DNA of 64,000 nucleotides from Variovorax sp. WS11 (GCF_010499245.1 NZ_JAAGOW010000001.1:1116001-1180000), one strand, 5' to 3'; numbered from the stretch's first letter, positions 51,075 through 60,543 are shown. Numbers and translations are program-made. The notes: generated by a model not told the origin, from the sequence alone.

Positions 51075-53444
51075 TTAGACCGGCGTCAGCTTCGCCACCG
51101 ACAGCGCCAGCCACTTGATGCCGTGGCGCGGGAAGTTGACCTGCGCCCGTGCATCGTCCCCGCTGCCTTCGAGCGCCAGCACGGTGCCCTCGCCGAACTT
51201 GTTGTGGAAGACCTGCATGCCCGAACGCAGGCCATGCGAAGGCGCGGCCTTTTGCGGCGGCACGGGCGGGCTGGCGAAGCTCTCCTTGCTGCTGCCGTAG
51301 CTGCCGCCGCGCGTGCTCGCGTAGCCCCCGCCGTAGCCGAAGGCCGAGGGCGTGAAGCCCTGGTTCTTCGGCGTCAGCCACTTGAGTGCGGTCTCGGGCA
51401 GCTCCTCGAAGAAGCGGCTCTTCACGTTGTAGCGGGTCTGGCCGTGCAGCATGCGGGTCTGCGAATGGCTCAGGTACAGGCGCTGGCGGGCGCGCGTGAT
51501 GGCCACGTACATCAGGCGACGCTCCTCCTCCAGGCTTTCGTGGTCGGACAGGGAGTTCTCATGCGGGAACAGGCCCTCCTCCATGCCGGTGATGAACACG
51601 CAATCGAACTCCAGGCCCTTGGCCGCGTGCACGGTCATCAGCTGCACCGCGTCCTGCCCGGCCTGCGCCTGGTTGTCGCCCGATTCCAGGGCGGCGTGCG
51701 TCAGGAAGGCGGCGAGCGGGCTCATGGTCTCGCCGGTCTCGGCGTCCGGCGCCAGCGGCTCGTCGGTGATCGGCAGGTTCGGATCGAGGCCCTGGCTGGC
51801 CGGCGACTGGCGCAGCTCGTCGACCGGCATCGCCACAGCGTCGCGGCCGAAGCCTTCCTGCGTGACGAAGCTCTCGGCCGCGTTGACCAGCTCCTCCAGG
51901 TTCTCGATGCGGTCGGCGCCTTCGCGCTCGCTGCGGTAGTGCTCGATCAGGCCGCTGTGCTGCAGCACCAGCTCGATGATCTCGCGCAGCGACAGGCCCT
52001 GTGTCTGCTCGCGCAGCACGTCGATCTTGGCGACGAAGGCCGACAGGTTGGCACCGGCCTTGCCGCCGACGGCGGCGACCGCATCGTGCAGCGATCGGCC
52101 CGCGGCACGGGCCGCGTCCTGCAGCTGCTCGATGCTGCGCGCGCCGATGCCGCGCGGTGGAAAGTTGACGATGCGCAGGAAGCTGGTGTCGTCGTCCTTG
52201 TTCTCCAGCAGGCGCAGGTAGGCCAGCGCATGCTTGATCTCGGCGCGCTCGAAGAAGCGCAGGCCGCCGTAGACGCGGTAGGGCACGGCAGCATTGAAGA
52301 GCGCCGTCTCGATCACCCGGCTCTGCGCGTTGCTGCGGTAGAGCACCGCCATCTCCTTGCGATCGATGCCGTCGCGCACCAGCTGGCGCATCTCCTCCAC
52401 CATCCACTGCGCCTCGGCGAAGTCGCTGGTGGATTCGTAGACGCGCACCGGCTCGCCGGGGCCCTGGTCGGTGCGCAGGTTCTTGCCCAACCGCTTTTTG
52501 TTGTGGCTGATCAGCGCGTTGGCCGAATCGAGGATGTTGCTGTAGCTGCGGTAGTTCTGCTCCAGCTTGATCTGGTGCGTGACCTCGAACTCCTGCACGA
52601 AATCGGCCATGTTGCCCACCCGCGCGCCGCGGAAGGCATAGATGCTCTGGTCGTCGTCACCCACCGCGAGCACGCTGTTGTCGCCGGGGACGAAGCGGCT
52701 CTCCACCGTTTGGCCGGCCAGCATCTTGATCCAGGCGTACTGCAGGCGGTTGGTGTCCTGGAACTCGTCGATCAGGATGTGGCGGAAGCGCCGCTGGTAG
52801 TGCTCGCGCACCGGGTCGTTGTCGCGCAGCAGCTCGTAGCTGCGCAGCATCAGCTCGCCGAAGTCGACCACGCCTTCGCGCTGGCACTGCTCCTCGTAGA
52901 GCTGGTAGAGCTCGACCTTCTTGCGGTCGTCCTCATTGCGGGTCTCGACGTCGCGCGGCCGCAGGCCGTCTTCCTTGGCGCCGGCGATGAACCACTGGGT
53001 CTGCTTGGCCGGGAAGCGCTCCTCGTCGACGTTGAACTGCTTCATCAGCCGCTTGATGGCCGAGAGCTGGTCCTGGGTGTCGAGGATCTGGAACGTCGAA
53101 GGCAGTCCGGCCAGCTTCCAGTGGGCACGAAGGAGGCGGTTGCACAGGCCGTGGAAGGTGCCGATCCACATGCCGCGCGCGTTGATCGGCAGCATCGCGG
53201 TGAGGCGCGCCAGCATTTCCTTGGCCGCCTTGTTGGTGAAGGTGACGGCCAGGATGCCGCCGGGCGAGACCTGGCCGGTCTGCAGCAGCCAGGCGATGCG
53301 GGTCGTCAGCACCCGCGTCTTGCCGGAGCCGGCGCCCGCGAGGATCAGGGCGTTGCCCGCCGGCAGCGTGACGGCAGCGAGCTGCTCGGGGTTGAGGTTG
53401 TGGAGCAGCGGCGAATCGGCCGTGGCCGCGGGGTCGGTGAACAT
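51075..53444 (-). CDS. uvrD: UvrD/PcrA-type DNA helicase
   Basis: 789 residues of a superfamily 1A 3'-5' helicase. Motifs: I AGAGSGKTRVLTTR, II (DEFQDTN), III AVGDDDQSIYAFRGA, IV QNYRS, V VHAAKGLEFD(C)VFI(T)G and VI VAITRARQRLYL. The C-terminal HNKFGEGTVLALEG matches the PcrA/UvrD-type tail that contacts RNA polymerase. It acts in excision and mismatch repair. Start ATG 53444 is followed by MFTDPAATADSPLL; upstream divergent space leads to guaC. Confidence 0.94.
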   Translation of the reverse strand: MFTDPAATADSPLLHNLNPEQLAAVTLPAGNALILAGAGSGKTRVLTTRIAWLLQTGQVSPGGILAVTFTNKAAKEMLARLTAMLPINARGMWIGTFHGLCNRLLRAHWKLAGLPSTFQILDTQDQLSAIKRLMKQFNVDEERFPAKQTQWFIAGAKEDGLRPRDVETRNEDDRKKVELYQLYEEQCQREGVVDFGELMLRSYELLRDNDPVREHYQRRFRHILIDEFQDTNRLQYAWIKMLAGQTVESRFVPGDNSVLAVGDDDQSIYAFRGARVGNMADFVQEFEVTHQIKLEQNYRSYSNILDSANALISHNKKRLGKNLRTDQGPGEPVRVYESTSDFAEAQWMVEEMRQLVRDGIDRKEMAVLYRSNAQSRVIETALFNAAVPYRVYGGLRFFERAEIKHALAYLRLLENKDDDTSFLRIVNFPPRGIGARSIEQLQDAARAAGRSLHDAVAAVGGKAGANLSAFVAKIDVLREQTQGLSLREIIELVLQHSGLIEHYRSEREGADRIENLEELVNAAESFVTQEGFGRDAVAMPVDELRQSPASQGLDPNLPITDEPLAPDAETGETMSPLAAFLTHAALESGDNQAQAGQDAVQLMTVHAAKGLEFDCVFITGMEEGLFPHENSLSDHESLEEERRLMYVAITRARQRLYLSHSQTRMLHGQTRYNVKSRFFEELPETALKWLTPKNQGFTPSAFGYGGGYASTRGGSYGSSKESFASPPVPPQKAAPSHGLRSGMQVFHNKFGEGTVLALEGSGDDARAQVNFPRHGIKWLALSVAKLTPV

Positions 53445-53528
53445 CCGTCGATTGTAGAAAGCCCCGCGTATGGGGGTTATATGAAAACGTGCCTGCGCGC
53501 GGCGCGGTCCGGGCGCGTAAAATCAATC

Positions 53529-53561
53529 ACCGGGCCCAAGTTTCTTGCGCCCGGTTTTTTG
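53529..53561 (+). terminator. Terminator-like hairpin in the guaC leader
   Basis: ACCGGGC-C-CAAG-TTT-CTTG-C-GCCCGGT followed by six T: an 11-bp stem with one mismatch and a T-run, 89 bases upstream of the guaC start and not after any plus-strand gene. A second hairpin (GCGCGTTT...AAACGCGC, 53563-53586) follows. Positioned as an attenuator or as the end of a small upstream RNA. Confidence 0.7.
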
Positions 53562-53649
53562 TGCGCGTTTTCTTTGCGAAACGCGCCCGAAAGCCGGCCA
53601 GACCAAGCGCTCTATCGTTCTTCAACGACCCTTCCAGGAGCTTGGTTCC

Positions 53650-54627
53650 ATGCAGATCTTCGACTACGACAACATCCTCCTCCTGCCGCGCAAATGCGTG
53701 GTGGAGAGCCGTTCCGAGTGCGACGCCAGCGTCACGCTCGGCGGCCGCAGCTTCCGCATCCCGACGGTGCCGGCCAACATGAAGACGGTGGTCGACGAGA
53801 CCATCTGCACCTGGCTGGCGCAGAACGGCTACTTCTACGTGATGCATCGCTTCGACCTCGACAACGTGCAGCTCGTGAAGGACATGCACGCCAAGGGCGT
53901 CTTCGCCTCGATCTCGCTGGGCGTCAAGAAGGCGGACTACGAGACGGTCGACCGTCTGGTCGCCGAGGGCCTGGCGCCCGAGTACATCACCATCGACATC
54001 GCGCACGGCCATGCCGACACGGTGAAGAACATGATCGCGCACCTCAAGAAGAAGCTGCCCAAGGCCTTCGTCATCGCGGGCAACGTGGGCACGCCCGAGG
54101 CGGTGATCGACCTCGAGAACTGGGGCGCCGACGCGACCAAGGTCGGCATCGGCCCGGGCAAGGTCTGCATCACCAAGCTCAAGACCGGCTTCGGCACGGG
54201 CGGCTGGCAACTGTCGGCGCTCAAGTGGTGCGGGCGGGTGGCGACCAAGCCGATCATTGCCGACGGCGGCATCCGCGACCACGGCGACATCGCCAAGAGC
54301 ATCCGCTTCGGCGCCTCGATGGTGATGATCGGCTCGCTATTCGCCGGTCACGAGGAGTCGCCGGGCAAGACGGTGGAAGTCGACGGCGCGCTCTTCAAGG
54401 AGTACTACGGCTCGGCCAGCGACTTCAACAAGGGCGAGTACAAGCACGTCGAGGGCAAGCGCATCCTCGAGCCGATCAAGGGCAAGCTGGCCGACACGCT
54501 GATCGAGATGGAGCAGGACATCCAGAGCTCCATCAGCTACGCGGGCGGGCGCAAGCTCATGGACATCCGCAAGGTCAACTACGTCACGCTGGGCGGCGAC
54601 AACGCGGGCGAGCACCTGCTGATGTAA
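53650..54627 (+). CDS. guaC: GMP reductase
   Basis: 325 residues of the IMPDH/GMPR TIM barrel without CBS domains. The catalytic loop [20 protein letters not shown] holds the active-site Cys, and [17 protein letters not shown] and [20 protein letters not shown] are family motifs. It is the GuaC2-type, reducing GMP to IMP with NADPH. The leader holds two hairpins; transcription starting near 53500 would pass through them. tRNA-Ala(CGC) follows by 52 bases. Confidence 0.92.
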   Translation: MQIFDYDNILLLPRKCVVESRSECDASVTLGGRSFRIPTVPANMKTVVDETICTWLAQNGYFYVMHRFDLDNVQLVKDMHAKGVFASISLGVKKADYETVDRLVAEGLAPEYITIDIAHGHADTVKNMIAHLKKKLPKAFVIAGNVGTPEAVIDLENWGADATKVGIGPGKVCITKLKTGFGTGGWQLSALKWCGRVATKPIIADGGIRDHGDIAKSIRFGASMVMIGSLFAGHEESPGKTVEVDGALFKEYYGSASDFNKGEYKHVEGKRILEPIKGKLADTLIEMEQDIQSSISYAGGRKLMDIRKVNYVTLGGDNAGEHLLM

Positions 54628-54679
54628 GACGCCGATCACGCTGGGGCCTCTCGATTCTGGTTAGAATTCGGCCTGCGTT

Positions 54680-54755
<76 letters not shown>

Positions 54756-54767
54756 ACTCTTCTCATG

Positions 54768-54798
54768 AGGCCTCGGCATCCGCCGGGGCCTTTTTGTT
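54768..54798 (+). terminator. Intrinsic terminator after tRNA-Ala
   Basis: GGCCTCGGC-ATCC-GCCGGGGCC (one G-T pair) followed by TTTTTGTTTT. It ends the tRNA-Ala transcript and may help end guaC. Confidence 0.85.
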
Positions 54799-54810
54799 TT
54801 CGAGCCTCCT

Positions 54811-55518
54811 TCAGGCGTCCAGCGTCAGGTGCTGGCCGTGCAGCGCGGCGGCCGCGGGCGAGGCCAGGAAGCCGATGGTCTGGGCGGCCACCGCGGTCGA
54901 CACCCAGCTCTCGGGCTTGGCATCGGGCATGGCCTGGCGGTTGGCGGGCGTGTCCAGCGTGCTGGGGGCGATGCTGTTCACCGTGATGCCGTGCGACGCC
55001 AGTTCGGCGGCCGAGGCTTCGACCAGCCGCTGCAGCGCGCTCTTGGACGCGATGTAGGCCGCCATGGCGGCGGCGCCCCGCGCCGCGCCCTTGGCGGTGA
55101 CGGCGACCACGCTGCCGGCCTTGCGCTCGATCATCGAGGGCACCAGCGCCTGCGAGACCGCGACGAAAGACCAGGCGTTCAGGTTCATCATGCGGTCCCA
55201 GGCCGGGCGGCTCAGCGCATGCACCTCTTCGCCCATCTCGAAGCCGCCGGCAATGTGCACCAGCGCATCCACGTGCTTGAAGGCTGCCAGGATGCGGCCG
55301 GCAACCTCTCCCATGCTCTCCACGGATGTCACGTCAGCCTCGAGCAACAGGTGTTGCGAGTTGTCCAGTCCCGGGAAGACGTTGACGATGTGCTCCATCC
55401 GGTGGTCGAGCAGGGCGATGCGGGCGCCCTGGTCCAGGAAGTGCTGCACGACGGCGCGGCCCAGCGCGCCGGCGGCGCCGGTCACCACGACGTGGCGAGG
55501 GGTGTTGGGGTCGATCAT
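54811..55518 (-). CDS. Short-chain dehydrogenase/reductase
   Basis: 235 residues. The NAD(P) motif is VTGAAGALGRAVV (residues ~12-24); the structural DVTS segment and the catalytic YIASK (Tyr and Lys, ~146-150) are in place. The Ser of the triad is seen as VVAVTAKGA, i.e. a Thr at the normal Ser position, worth noting. AGGAG precedes the ATG. It is a dehydrogenase of unknown substrate; one short gene on the minus strand. Confidence 0.88.
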   Translation of the reverse strand: MIDPNTPRHVVVTGAAGALGRAVVQHFLDQGARIALLDHRMEHIVNVFPGLDNSQHLLLEADVTSVESMGEVAGRILAAFKHVDALVHIAGGFEMGEEVHALSRPAWDRMMNLNAWSFVAVSQALVPSMIERKAGSVVAVTAKGAARGAAAMAAYIASKSALQRLVEASAAELASHGITVNSIAPSTLDTPANRQAMPDAKPESWVSTAVAAQTIGFLASPAAAALHGQHLTLDA

Positions 55519-55622
55519 TTGGCGGCTCCTAGTTCGGGCAGGCATCGTAACGCCGCGGTCACGCAGGAAACGTGCATCATTGACCCTTTCCCCCTCCCCT
55601 TTCCCTGCACCGGAGACTTGTC

Positions 55623-56804
55623 ATGAAAGAAGTGGTTGTTGTCAGCGGCGTTCGCACCGCGATCGGTACCTTCGGCGGAGCGCTCAAGGACGTCCCGCCA
55701 ACGAAACTCGCCGCACTGGTGACCCAGGAGGCGCTGGCACGCGCCAAGGTCGACGGCAAGGACGTGGGCCACGTGGTCTTCGGCCACGTGGTCAACACCG
55801 AGCCGCGCGACATGTACATGGCCCGCGTGGCCGCCATCGAGGGCGGCTGCGCCCAGGAGACCCCGGCCCTCACCGTCAACCGCCTCTGCGGCTCGGGCCT
55901 GCAGGCGATCGTGAGCGCGGCGCAGAGCATCCAGCTCGGCGACGCGAAGGTGGCCGTCGGCGGCGGCGCCGAGAACATGAGCCGCGCCCCGCTGTCCTCG
56001 CTCACCGCGCGCTGGGGCGTGCGCATGGGCGACACCAAGCTGGTGGACATGATGATCGGCGCGCTGCACGACCCCTTCGAGAACATCCACATGGGCGTGA
56101 CGGCCGAGAACGTCGCCAAGAAGTGGAACATCAGCCGCGAGACGCAGGACCAGACGGCGCTGACGAGCCACCAGCGCGCGCAGAAGGCGATCGAGGCCGG
56201 CTATTTCAAGAGCCAGATCGTCCCGGTGCCGCTGCAGAGCCGCAAGGGCCCGACGCAGTTCGACACCGACGAGCATGTGCGCTTCGACGCCAAGATCGAA
56301 GACATGACCAAGCTCAAGCCCGCCTTCCTCAAGGAGAACGGCACGGTGACCGCCGGCAACGCCTCGGGCATCAACGACGCGGCCGCAGCCGTGGTGCTGA
56401 TGGAGAAGGAAGAAGCGGCGCGCCGCGGCCTCAAGCCGATGGCGCGCATCGTGGCCTACGCCTTCGCCGGCGTGGACCCGAACTACATGGGCATCGGGCC
56501 GGTGCCGGCCTCGCGCAAGGCGCTGGAGAAGGCGGGTCTCAAGGCTTCGGACATGGACGTGGTCGAGGCCAACGAGGCCTTCGCCGCGCAGGCCTGCGCG
56601 GTGACGCAAGACCTCGGCCTGGACCCCGCGAAGGTGAACCCCAACGGCTCCGGCATCTCGCTCGGCCACCCGATCGGCGCCACCGGCGCGCTGATCACGG
56701 TCAAGGCGCTATACGAACTGGAGCGCATCCAGGGCCGCTACGCGCTGGTGACCATGTGCATCGGCGGCGGCCAAGGCATCGCGTGCATTTTTGAGCGCAG
56801 CTGA
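55623..56804 (+). CDS. Acetyl-CoA acetyltransferase / beta-ketothiolase
   Basis: 393 residues of a degradative or biosynthetic thiolase. The active-site Cys is in NRLCGSGLQAI (~residue 89), the His in GHPIGATGA (~349), and the second Cys in CIGGGQG (~379). The set matches PhaA/AtoB/BktB-like thiolases. It could supply the beta-ketothiolase (PaaJ-like) step missing from the paa cluster, or polyhydroxyalkanoate synthesis; no neighbour decides. Confidence 0.92.
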   Translation: MKEVVVVSGVRTAIGTFGGALKDVPPTKLAALVTQEALARAKVDGKDVGHVVFGHVVNTEPRDMYMARVAAIEGGCAQETPALTVNRLCGSGLQAIVSAAQSIQLGDAKVAVGGGAENMSRAPLSSLTARWGVRMGDTKLVDMMIGALHDPFENIHMGVTAENVAKKWNISRETQDQTALTSHQRAQKAIEAGYFKSQIVPVPLQSRKGPTQFDTDEHVRFDAKIEDMTKLKPAFLKENGTVTAGNASGINDAAAAVVLMEKEEAARRGLKPMARIVAYAFAGVDPNYMGIGPVPASRKALEKAGLKASDMDVVEANEAFAAQACAVTQDLGLDPAKVNPNGSGISLGHPIGATGALITVKALYELERIQGRYALVTMCIGGGQGIACIFERS

Positions 56805-56827
56805 GCGGAGGGCACAAACATTCTGGC

Positions 56828-56833
56828 TATAAT
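56828..56833 (+). promoter_or_regulatory. -10 box of tRNA-Lys
   Basis: A perfect TATAAT lies 35 bases before the first base of the tRNA. No clear -35 consensus is seen at 16-18 bases spacing. Confidence 0.6.
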
Positions 56834-56868
56834 CTTTGGATTGCCTGAATGACAGCAATGTCGATCAG

Positions 56869-56944
56869 GGGCTCTTAGCTCAGTTGGTAGAGCAGCGGAC
56901 TCTTAATCCGTAGGTCGAGTGTTCGAGTCACTCAGGGCCCACCA
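56869..56944 (+). tRNA. tRNA-Lys (anticodon CTT)
   Basis: 76 nt cloverleaf with encoded CCA. The anticodon loop CTCTTAA centres on CTT, reading AAG. Acceptor stem GGGCTCT pairs with AGGGCCC (one G-T pair); discriminator A. A strong terminator lies 20 bases downstream. Confidence 0.93.
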
Positions 56945-56964
56945 AAATTACCGTGCCAACGCTG

Positions 56965-56998
56965 AAAAGCCCGCTATCCAAAGATAGCGGGCTTTTTT
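56965..56998 (+). terminator. Intrinsic terminator after tRNA-Lys
   Basis: AAAAGCCCGCTATC-CAAA-GATAGCGGGC followed by TTTTTT; a 10-bp GC-rich perfect stem extended by A-T pairs. It may also serve the convergent Bug gene from the other side. Confidence 0.93.
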
Positions 56999-57026
56999 CA
57001 TTGGAGGCCGTCGAGGACGGCAGTCC

Positions 57027-58007
57027 TCAGTCCGCCGTCGCGCCGGACTTCTTCACCAGTTCGGCCCAGCGCGGGATCTCCTTGGCCATGTGGTCGCGCA
57101 GTTCTTCCGGCGTGCTGCCCACGATCTCCATCGCCAGCTGGTCCGAGAGCTTGGCCTGCACGTCGGGCTGCTTGAGCGCCTTGACGATCTCGGCGTTGAG
57201 GCGCTGCACGATCGGCTTGGGCGTGCCCTTGGGCGCATACACCGCCTGCCACGACGACATCTCGAAGCCCGGAATACCGGATTCGATCATCGTCGGGAGT
57301 TCCGGCACCAGCGCGATGCGCTTGCTCGTCGTCACGGCCAGCAGCTTGAGCTTGCCGCTCTTGACCAGCGGCAGCGCCGCCGTCACCTGGTCGAACATGA
57401 AGGGCACCAGCCCCGCGGCGACGTCGGTCATGGCCGGCGGCGTGCCCTTGTACGGCACGTGGGTGAGCTTCACGCCGATCAGGTCCGCGAACATCTCGCC
57501 GGCCAGGTGGGTGGAGGTACCGGCACCGGAAGAGGCAAAGGTGCGCTTGCTCTCGTCCTTCTTCAGCAGGGCCACGAGTTCGGCGACCGAGTTCACGCCC
57601 AACTGGCTGTTGACGATCAACACGTTGGGCAGGCGCGCAACCAGCGAGACCGGCTCGAAGTCCTTCATCGGATCGTAGGGCAGCTTCTTGTAGAGGCTGG
57701 CGTTGATGGCGTGCGTGCTGATGGTGCCGCCGAAGAGCGTGTAGCCGTCGGGTGCCGCCTTGGCCACGTAGGCGGCGCCGATGCCGCCGGCCTGGCCGGG
57801 CTTGTTGTCGACCACCACCGACTGCTTGAGGCTTTCGCCCAGCTTCTGGGCGAGCGTGCGCCCCACGATGTCGGTGGAGCCTCCTGCCGTGAAGGGCACC
57901 ACGTAGACGATGGGCTTGGCGGCCGGCCATTCGGGGGCCTGGGCCCAGGCGGCCACAGGGGCGAGCGCAGCCAGAAGCAGCGCCGCGGCGCGGCGGGTGA
58001 AACGCAT
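57027..58007 (-). CDS. Bug-family tripartite tricarboxylate binding protein
   Basis: 326 residues with signal peptide (MRFTRRAAALLLAALAPVAAWAQ). Typical Bug segments are VVPFTAGGSTDIVGRTLAQKLGE, NKPGQAGGIGAAYVAKA, DGYTLFGGT and TFASSGAGTSTHLAGEMF; the small-residue loops bind a carboxylate ligand. It is the third gene of the IlvD/RraA operon and would deliver an organic or sugar acid. No TctAB membrane genes are here, so it probably works with shared or distant subunits, as commonly seen. Confidence 0.9.
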   Translation of the reverse strand: MRFTRRAAALLLAALAPVAAWAQAPEWPAAKPIVYVVPFTAGGSTDIVGRTLAQKLGESLKQSVVVDNKPGQAGGIGAAYVAKAAPDGYTLFGGTISTHAINASLYKKLPYDPMKDFEPVSLVARLPNVLIVNSQLGVNSVAELVALLKKDESKRTFASSGAGTSTHLAGEMFADLIGVKLTHVPYKGTPPAMTDVAAGLVPFMFDQVTAALPLVKSGKLKLLAVTTSKRIALVPELPTMIESGIPGFEMSSWQAVYAPKGTPKPIVQRLNAEIVKALKQPDVQAKLSDQLAMEIVGSTPEELRDHMAKEIPRWAELVKKSGATAD

Positions 58008-58042
58008 GGTTTGTCTCCTCGGATCGTCGGAAAGAAAAGGAC

Positions 58043-58753
58043 TCAGCGGCCGTTGGCCTCGCGCCAGGCCGCGAAGTCGGTGCGGCTCTGTTCGTCGGTG
58101 GGCGGGTACAGGCCCAGGATGGAGCGGCCTTCGAGCACCTTTTCCTGCACGAAGTCCTCGAAGGCGGTCATCTCGATCGCTTCGGCGGCGATCTCGTCGG
58201 CGATGTGGGCGGGAATGACGATCACGCCCTCGGCATCGCCCACGATCACATCGCCGGGAAACACCGGCGCGTCGCCGCAGCCGATCGGCACGTTGATGTC
58301 GATGGCCTGGTGCAGCGTGAGATTGGTCGGCGCACTGGGGCGGCTGTGGTACGCGGCAAAACCCAGCTTGGCGATGTCGGGGCTGTCGCGGAAGCCGCCA
58401 TCGGTCACCACGCCGGCAGTCCCGCGCTTCATCAGCCGCGTGACCAGGATGCCGCCGGCCGAGGCGGCGCGCGCATCCTTGCGGCTGTCGATCACCAGCA
58501 CGGCGCCTTCGGGGCACTGCTCCACCGCCTGGCGCTGCGGATGGTTGCGGTCGAGAAAGACGTTGATGGGATTCAGGTCCTCGCGCGCCGGCATGTAGCG
58601 CAGCGTGAAGGCCTCGCCCACCATGTTGGGCAGGCCGGGGTTGAGCGGCCGCACGTCCTGGATGAACTGGTTGCGCAGGCCGCGCTTGAACAGGGCCGTG
58701 CACAAGGTGGCGGTGCTCACCTTCATGAGCTGCTCGCGGGTGGCGGGATTCAC
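58043..58753 (-). CDS. RraA-like 4-hydroxy-4-methyl-2-oxoglutarate/2-oxoacid aldolase
   Basis: 236 residues. The RraA/HMG aldolase fold shows GVVTDGGFRDSPDIAKLGF (catalytic Arg-Asp) and GDVIVGDAEGVIVIPAHIADE. Family members are metal-dependent aldolases or decarboxylases of 2-oxo acids; RNase E regulators are shorter. Between a dehydratase and a Bug receptor it may cleave the 2-keto-3-deoxy acid made by the dehydratase. Start ATG 58753 gives MNPATREQLMKVST. Confidence 0.85.
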   Translation of the reverse strand: MNPATREQLMKVSTATLCTALFKRGLRNQFIQDVRPLNPGLPNMVGEAFTLRYMPAREDLNPINVFLDRNHPQRQAVEQCPEGAVLVIDSRKDARAASAGGILVTRLMKRGTAGVVTDGGFRDSPDIAKLGFAAYHSRPSAPTNLTLHQAIDINVPIGCGDAPVFPGDVIVGDAEGVIVIPAHIADEIAAEAIEMTAFEDFVQEKVLEGRSILGLYPPTDEQSRTDFAAWREANGR

Positions 58754-58794
58754 GTGTCGTCTCCGTTCTCTAAAAGGTAGGTCTGAAGGGCTGA

Positions 58795-60543
58795 TCAGAA
58801 GATGTCGGGCTCGGGCACCGGCTTGCCGAAGCTGGTTTCCAGAAAGTCGAAGTCGCAGCCCTCATTGGCCTGCTTGATGTGGCGGCCGAACATCCACCCG
58901 TAGCCGCGCTCGTAGCGCGGCGGCGGCGGCGTCCAGGCGGCCTTGCGCTGGGCGAGCTCCTCGTCGCTGACCTCGAGGTGGATGCGCCGCCCAGGCACGT
59001 CCACGCTGATGCGGTCGCCGGTCTTCACCAGCGCCAGCGGGCCGCCGATCGCCGATTCGGGCGAGCAGTGCAGCAGGCAGCCGCCGTAGCTGGTGCCGCT
59101 CATGCGTGCGTCGGACAGGCGCAGCATGTCCTTCACGCCCTGCTTCAGCAGCTTGGTCGGGATGGGCAGCATGCCCCACTCCGGCATGCCGGCGCCGCGC
59201 GGGCCGGCGTTGCGCAGCACCAGGATGTCATCGCTCGTCACGTCCAGGTCCGGGTCGTCCACCGCCGTCTTGAGCGCCGGGTAGTCGTCGAACACCAGCG
59301 CGCGGCCGGTGTGCTGCAGCAGGTGCGGCGCGCAGGCGCTGGGCTTGATCACCACGCCGTCGGGCGCCAGGTTGCCGCGCAGAACGGCCAGCGCCCCTTC
59401 GGCGTAGATGGGGTTGGCGAGCGGCCGGATGACGTCGTCGTCGTAGACCTCGGCCCCTTCGATGTTCTCGCCGAGCGTGCGGCCGTTGACGGTGCGCGCG
59501 TCGGTCTGGAGGAGGCTTCGGATGCGCTCCAGCAGCGCGGGCAGGCCGCCGGCGTAGAAGAAGTCCTCCATCAGGTAGGCATCGCCGCTGGGCCGGATGT
59601 TGGCGATGACGGGCACGCGGCGGCTGAAGTCGTCGAAGTCGTCCAGGCTCACCGGGTGGCCCGCGCGCCGCGACATCGCGATCAGGTGCACGATGGCGTT
59701 GGTGCTGCAGCCCATGGCCATCGCGCAGGCGATGCCGTTCTCGAAGTTGGCGCGCGTGAGCAGCTTCGCGGGCGTAAGGTCTTCCCACACCATCTCGACG
59801 ATGCGGCGACCGCACTCGGCGCTCATGCGGATGTGGTTGGCATCCGCCGCCGGAATGCTGGAGGCGCCCGGCAGGCTCAAGCCCACCGCCTCGGCGATGC
59901 CCATCATGGTGGCGGCCGTGCCCATGGTCATGCAGGTGCCGTGGCTGCGCGCGATGCCGGCCTCCATTTCGGACCAGGCCTGCTCGCTTAGACGCCCGGC
60001 GCGACGCTCGTCCCAGTACTTGAAGGCATCGGAGCCCGAACCCAGCACCCTGCCCTTCCAGTTGCCGCGCAGCATGGGGCCGGCCGGCAGGTAGATGAAG
60101 GGGATGCCCATGCTGAGCGCGCCCATCGTGAGGCCGGGCGTGGTCTTGTCGCAGCCGCCCATCAGCACCGCGCCGTCCACCGGGTGGCTGCGAAGCAGCT
60201 CTTCCGTTTCCATCGCGAGGAAGTTGCGGTAGAGCATGGTGGTGGGCTTGACCATGCTTTCCGACAGCGAGATCGCCGGCAGCTCCAGCGGAAAGCCGCC
60301 CGCCTGCAGGATGCCGCGCTTGACATCCTCCACGCGGTGCTTGAAGTGCGCGTGGCACTGGTTGGCATCGCTCCAGGTATTGACGATGGCGATCACCGGC
60401 TTGCCCATCCAGTCGTCGTAGCTGTAGCCCATCTGCAGCACGCGCGAGCGGTGGCCGAAGGAGCGGAAGTCGTCAGGCGCGAACCAGCGGGCGCTGCGCA
60501 GGGATTCGTAGGGGCGTTTCATCGGGGCTGTCTCTGGGGTCAT
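58795..60543 (-). CDS. IlvD/Edd-family sugar-acid dehydratase
   Basis: 582 residues. Iron-sulfur ligands expected for the [2Fe-2S] type are Cys63 (DANQCHAH), Cys131 (GGCDKTTPG; the following Lys is the carbamylated Mg ligand) and Cys204 (HGTCMTMGT). GYSYDDWMGKPV and RNAGPRGAGMPEWGML fit L-arabonate/D-xylonate-type sugar-acid dehydratases more than IlvD. It gives a 2-keto-3-deoxy acid. The start could instead be the ATG seven codons downstream (60522, MKRPYESLRSARW); ribosome sites are weak for both. Divergent from the GntR gene. Confidence 0.9.
   Translation of the reverse strand: MTPETAPMKRPYESLRSARWFAPDDFRSFGHRSRVLQMGYSYDDWMGKPVIAIVNTWSDANQCHAHFKHRVEDVKRGILQAGGFPLELPAISLSESMVKPTTMLYRNFLAMETEELLRSHPVDGAVLMGGCDKTTPGLTMGALSMGIPFIYLPAGPMLRGNWKGRVLGSGSDAFKYWDERRAGRLSEQAWSEMEAGIARSHGTCMTMGTAATMMGIAEAVGLSLPGASSIPAADANHIRMSAECGRRIVEMVWEDLTPAKLLTRANFENGIACAMAMGCSTNAIVHLIAMSRRAGHPVSLDDFDDFSRRVPVIANIRPSGDAYLMEDFFYAGGLPALLERIRSLLQTDARTVNGRTLGENIEGAEVYDDDVIRPLANPIYAEGALAVLRGNLAPDGVVIKPSACAPHLLQHTGRALVFDDYPALKTAVDDPDLDVTSDDILVLRNAGPRGAGMPEWGMLPIPTKLLKQGVKDMLRLSDARMSGTSYGGCLLHCSPESAIGGPLALVKTGDRISVDVPGRRIHLEVSDEELAQRKAAWTPPPPRYERGYGWMFGRHIKQANEGCDFDFLETSFGKPVPEPDIF

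Noticed and set aside
56961..56998. Attachment site next to tRNA-Lys
   Set aside because: The inverted repeat there is a standard terminator; no direct repeat of the tRNA 3' end occurs nearby.
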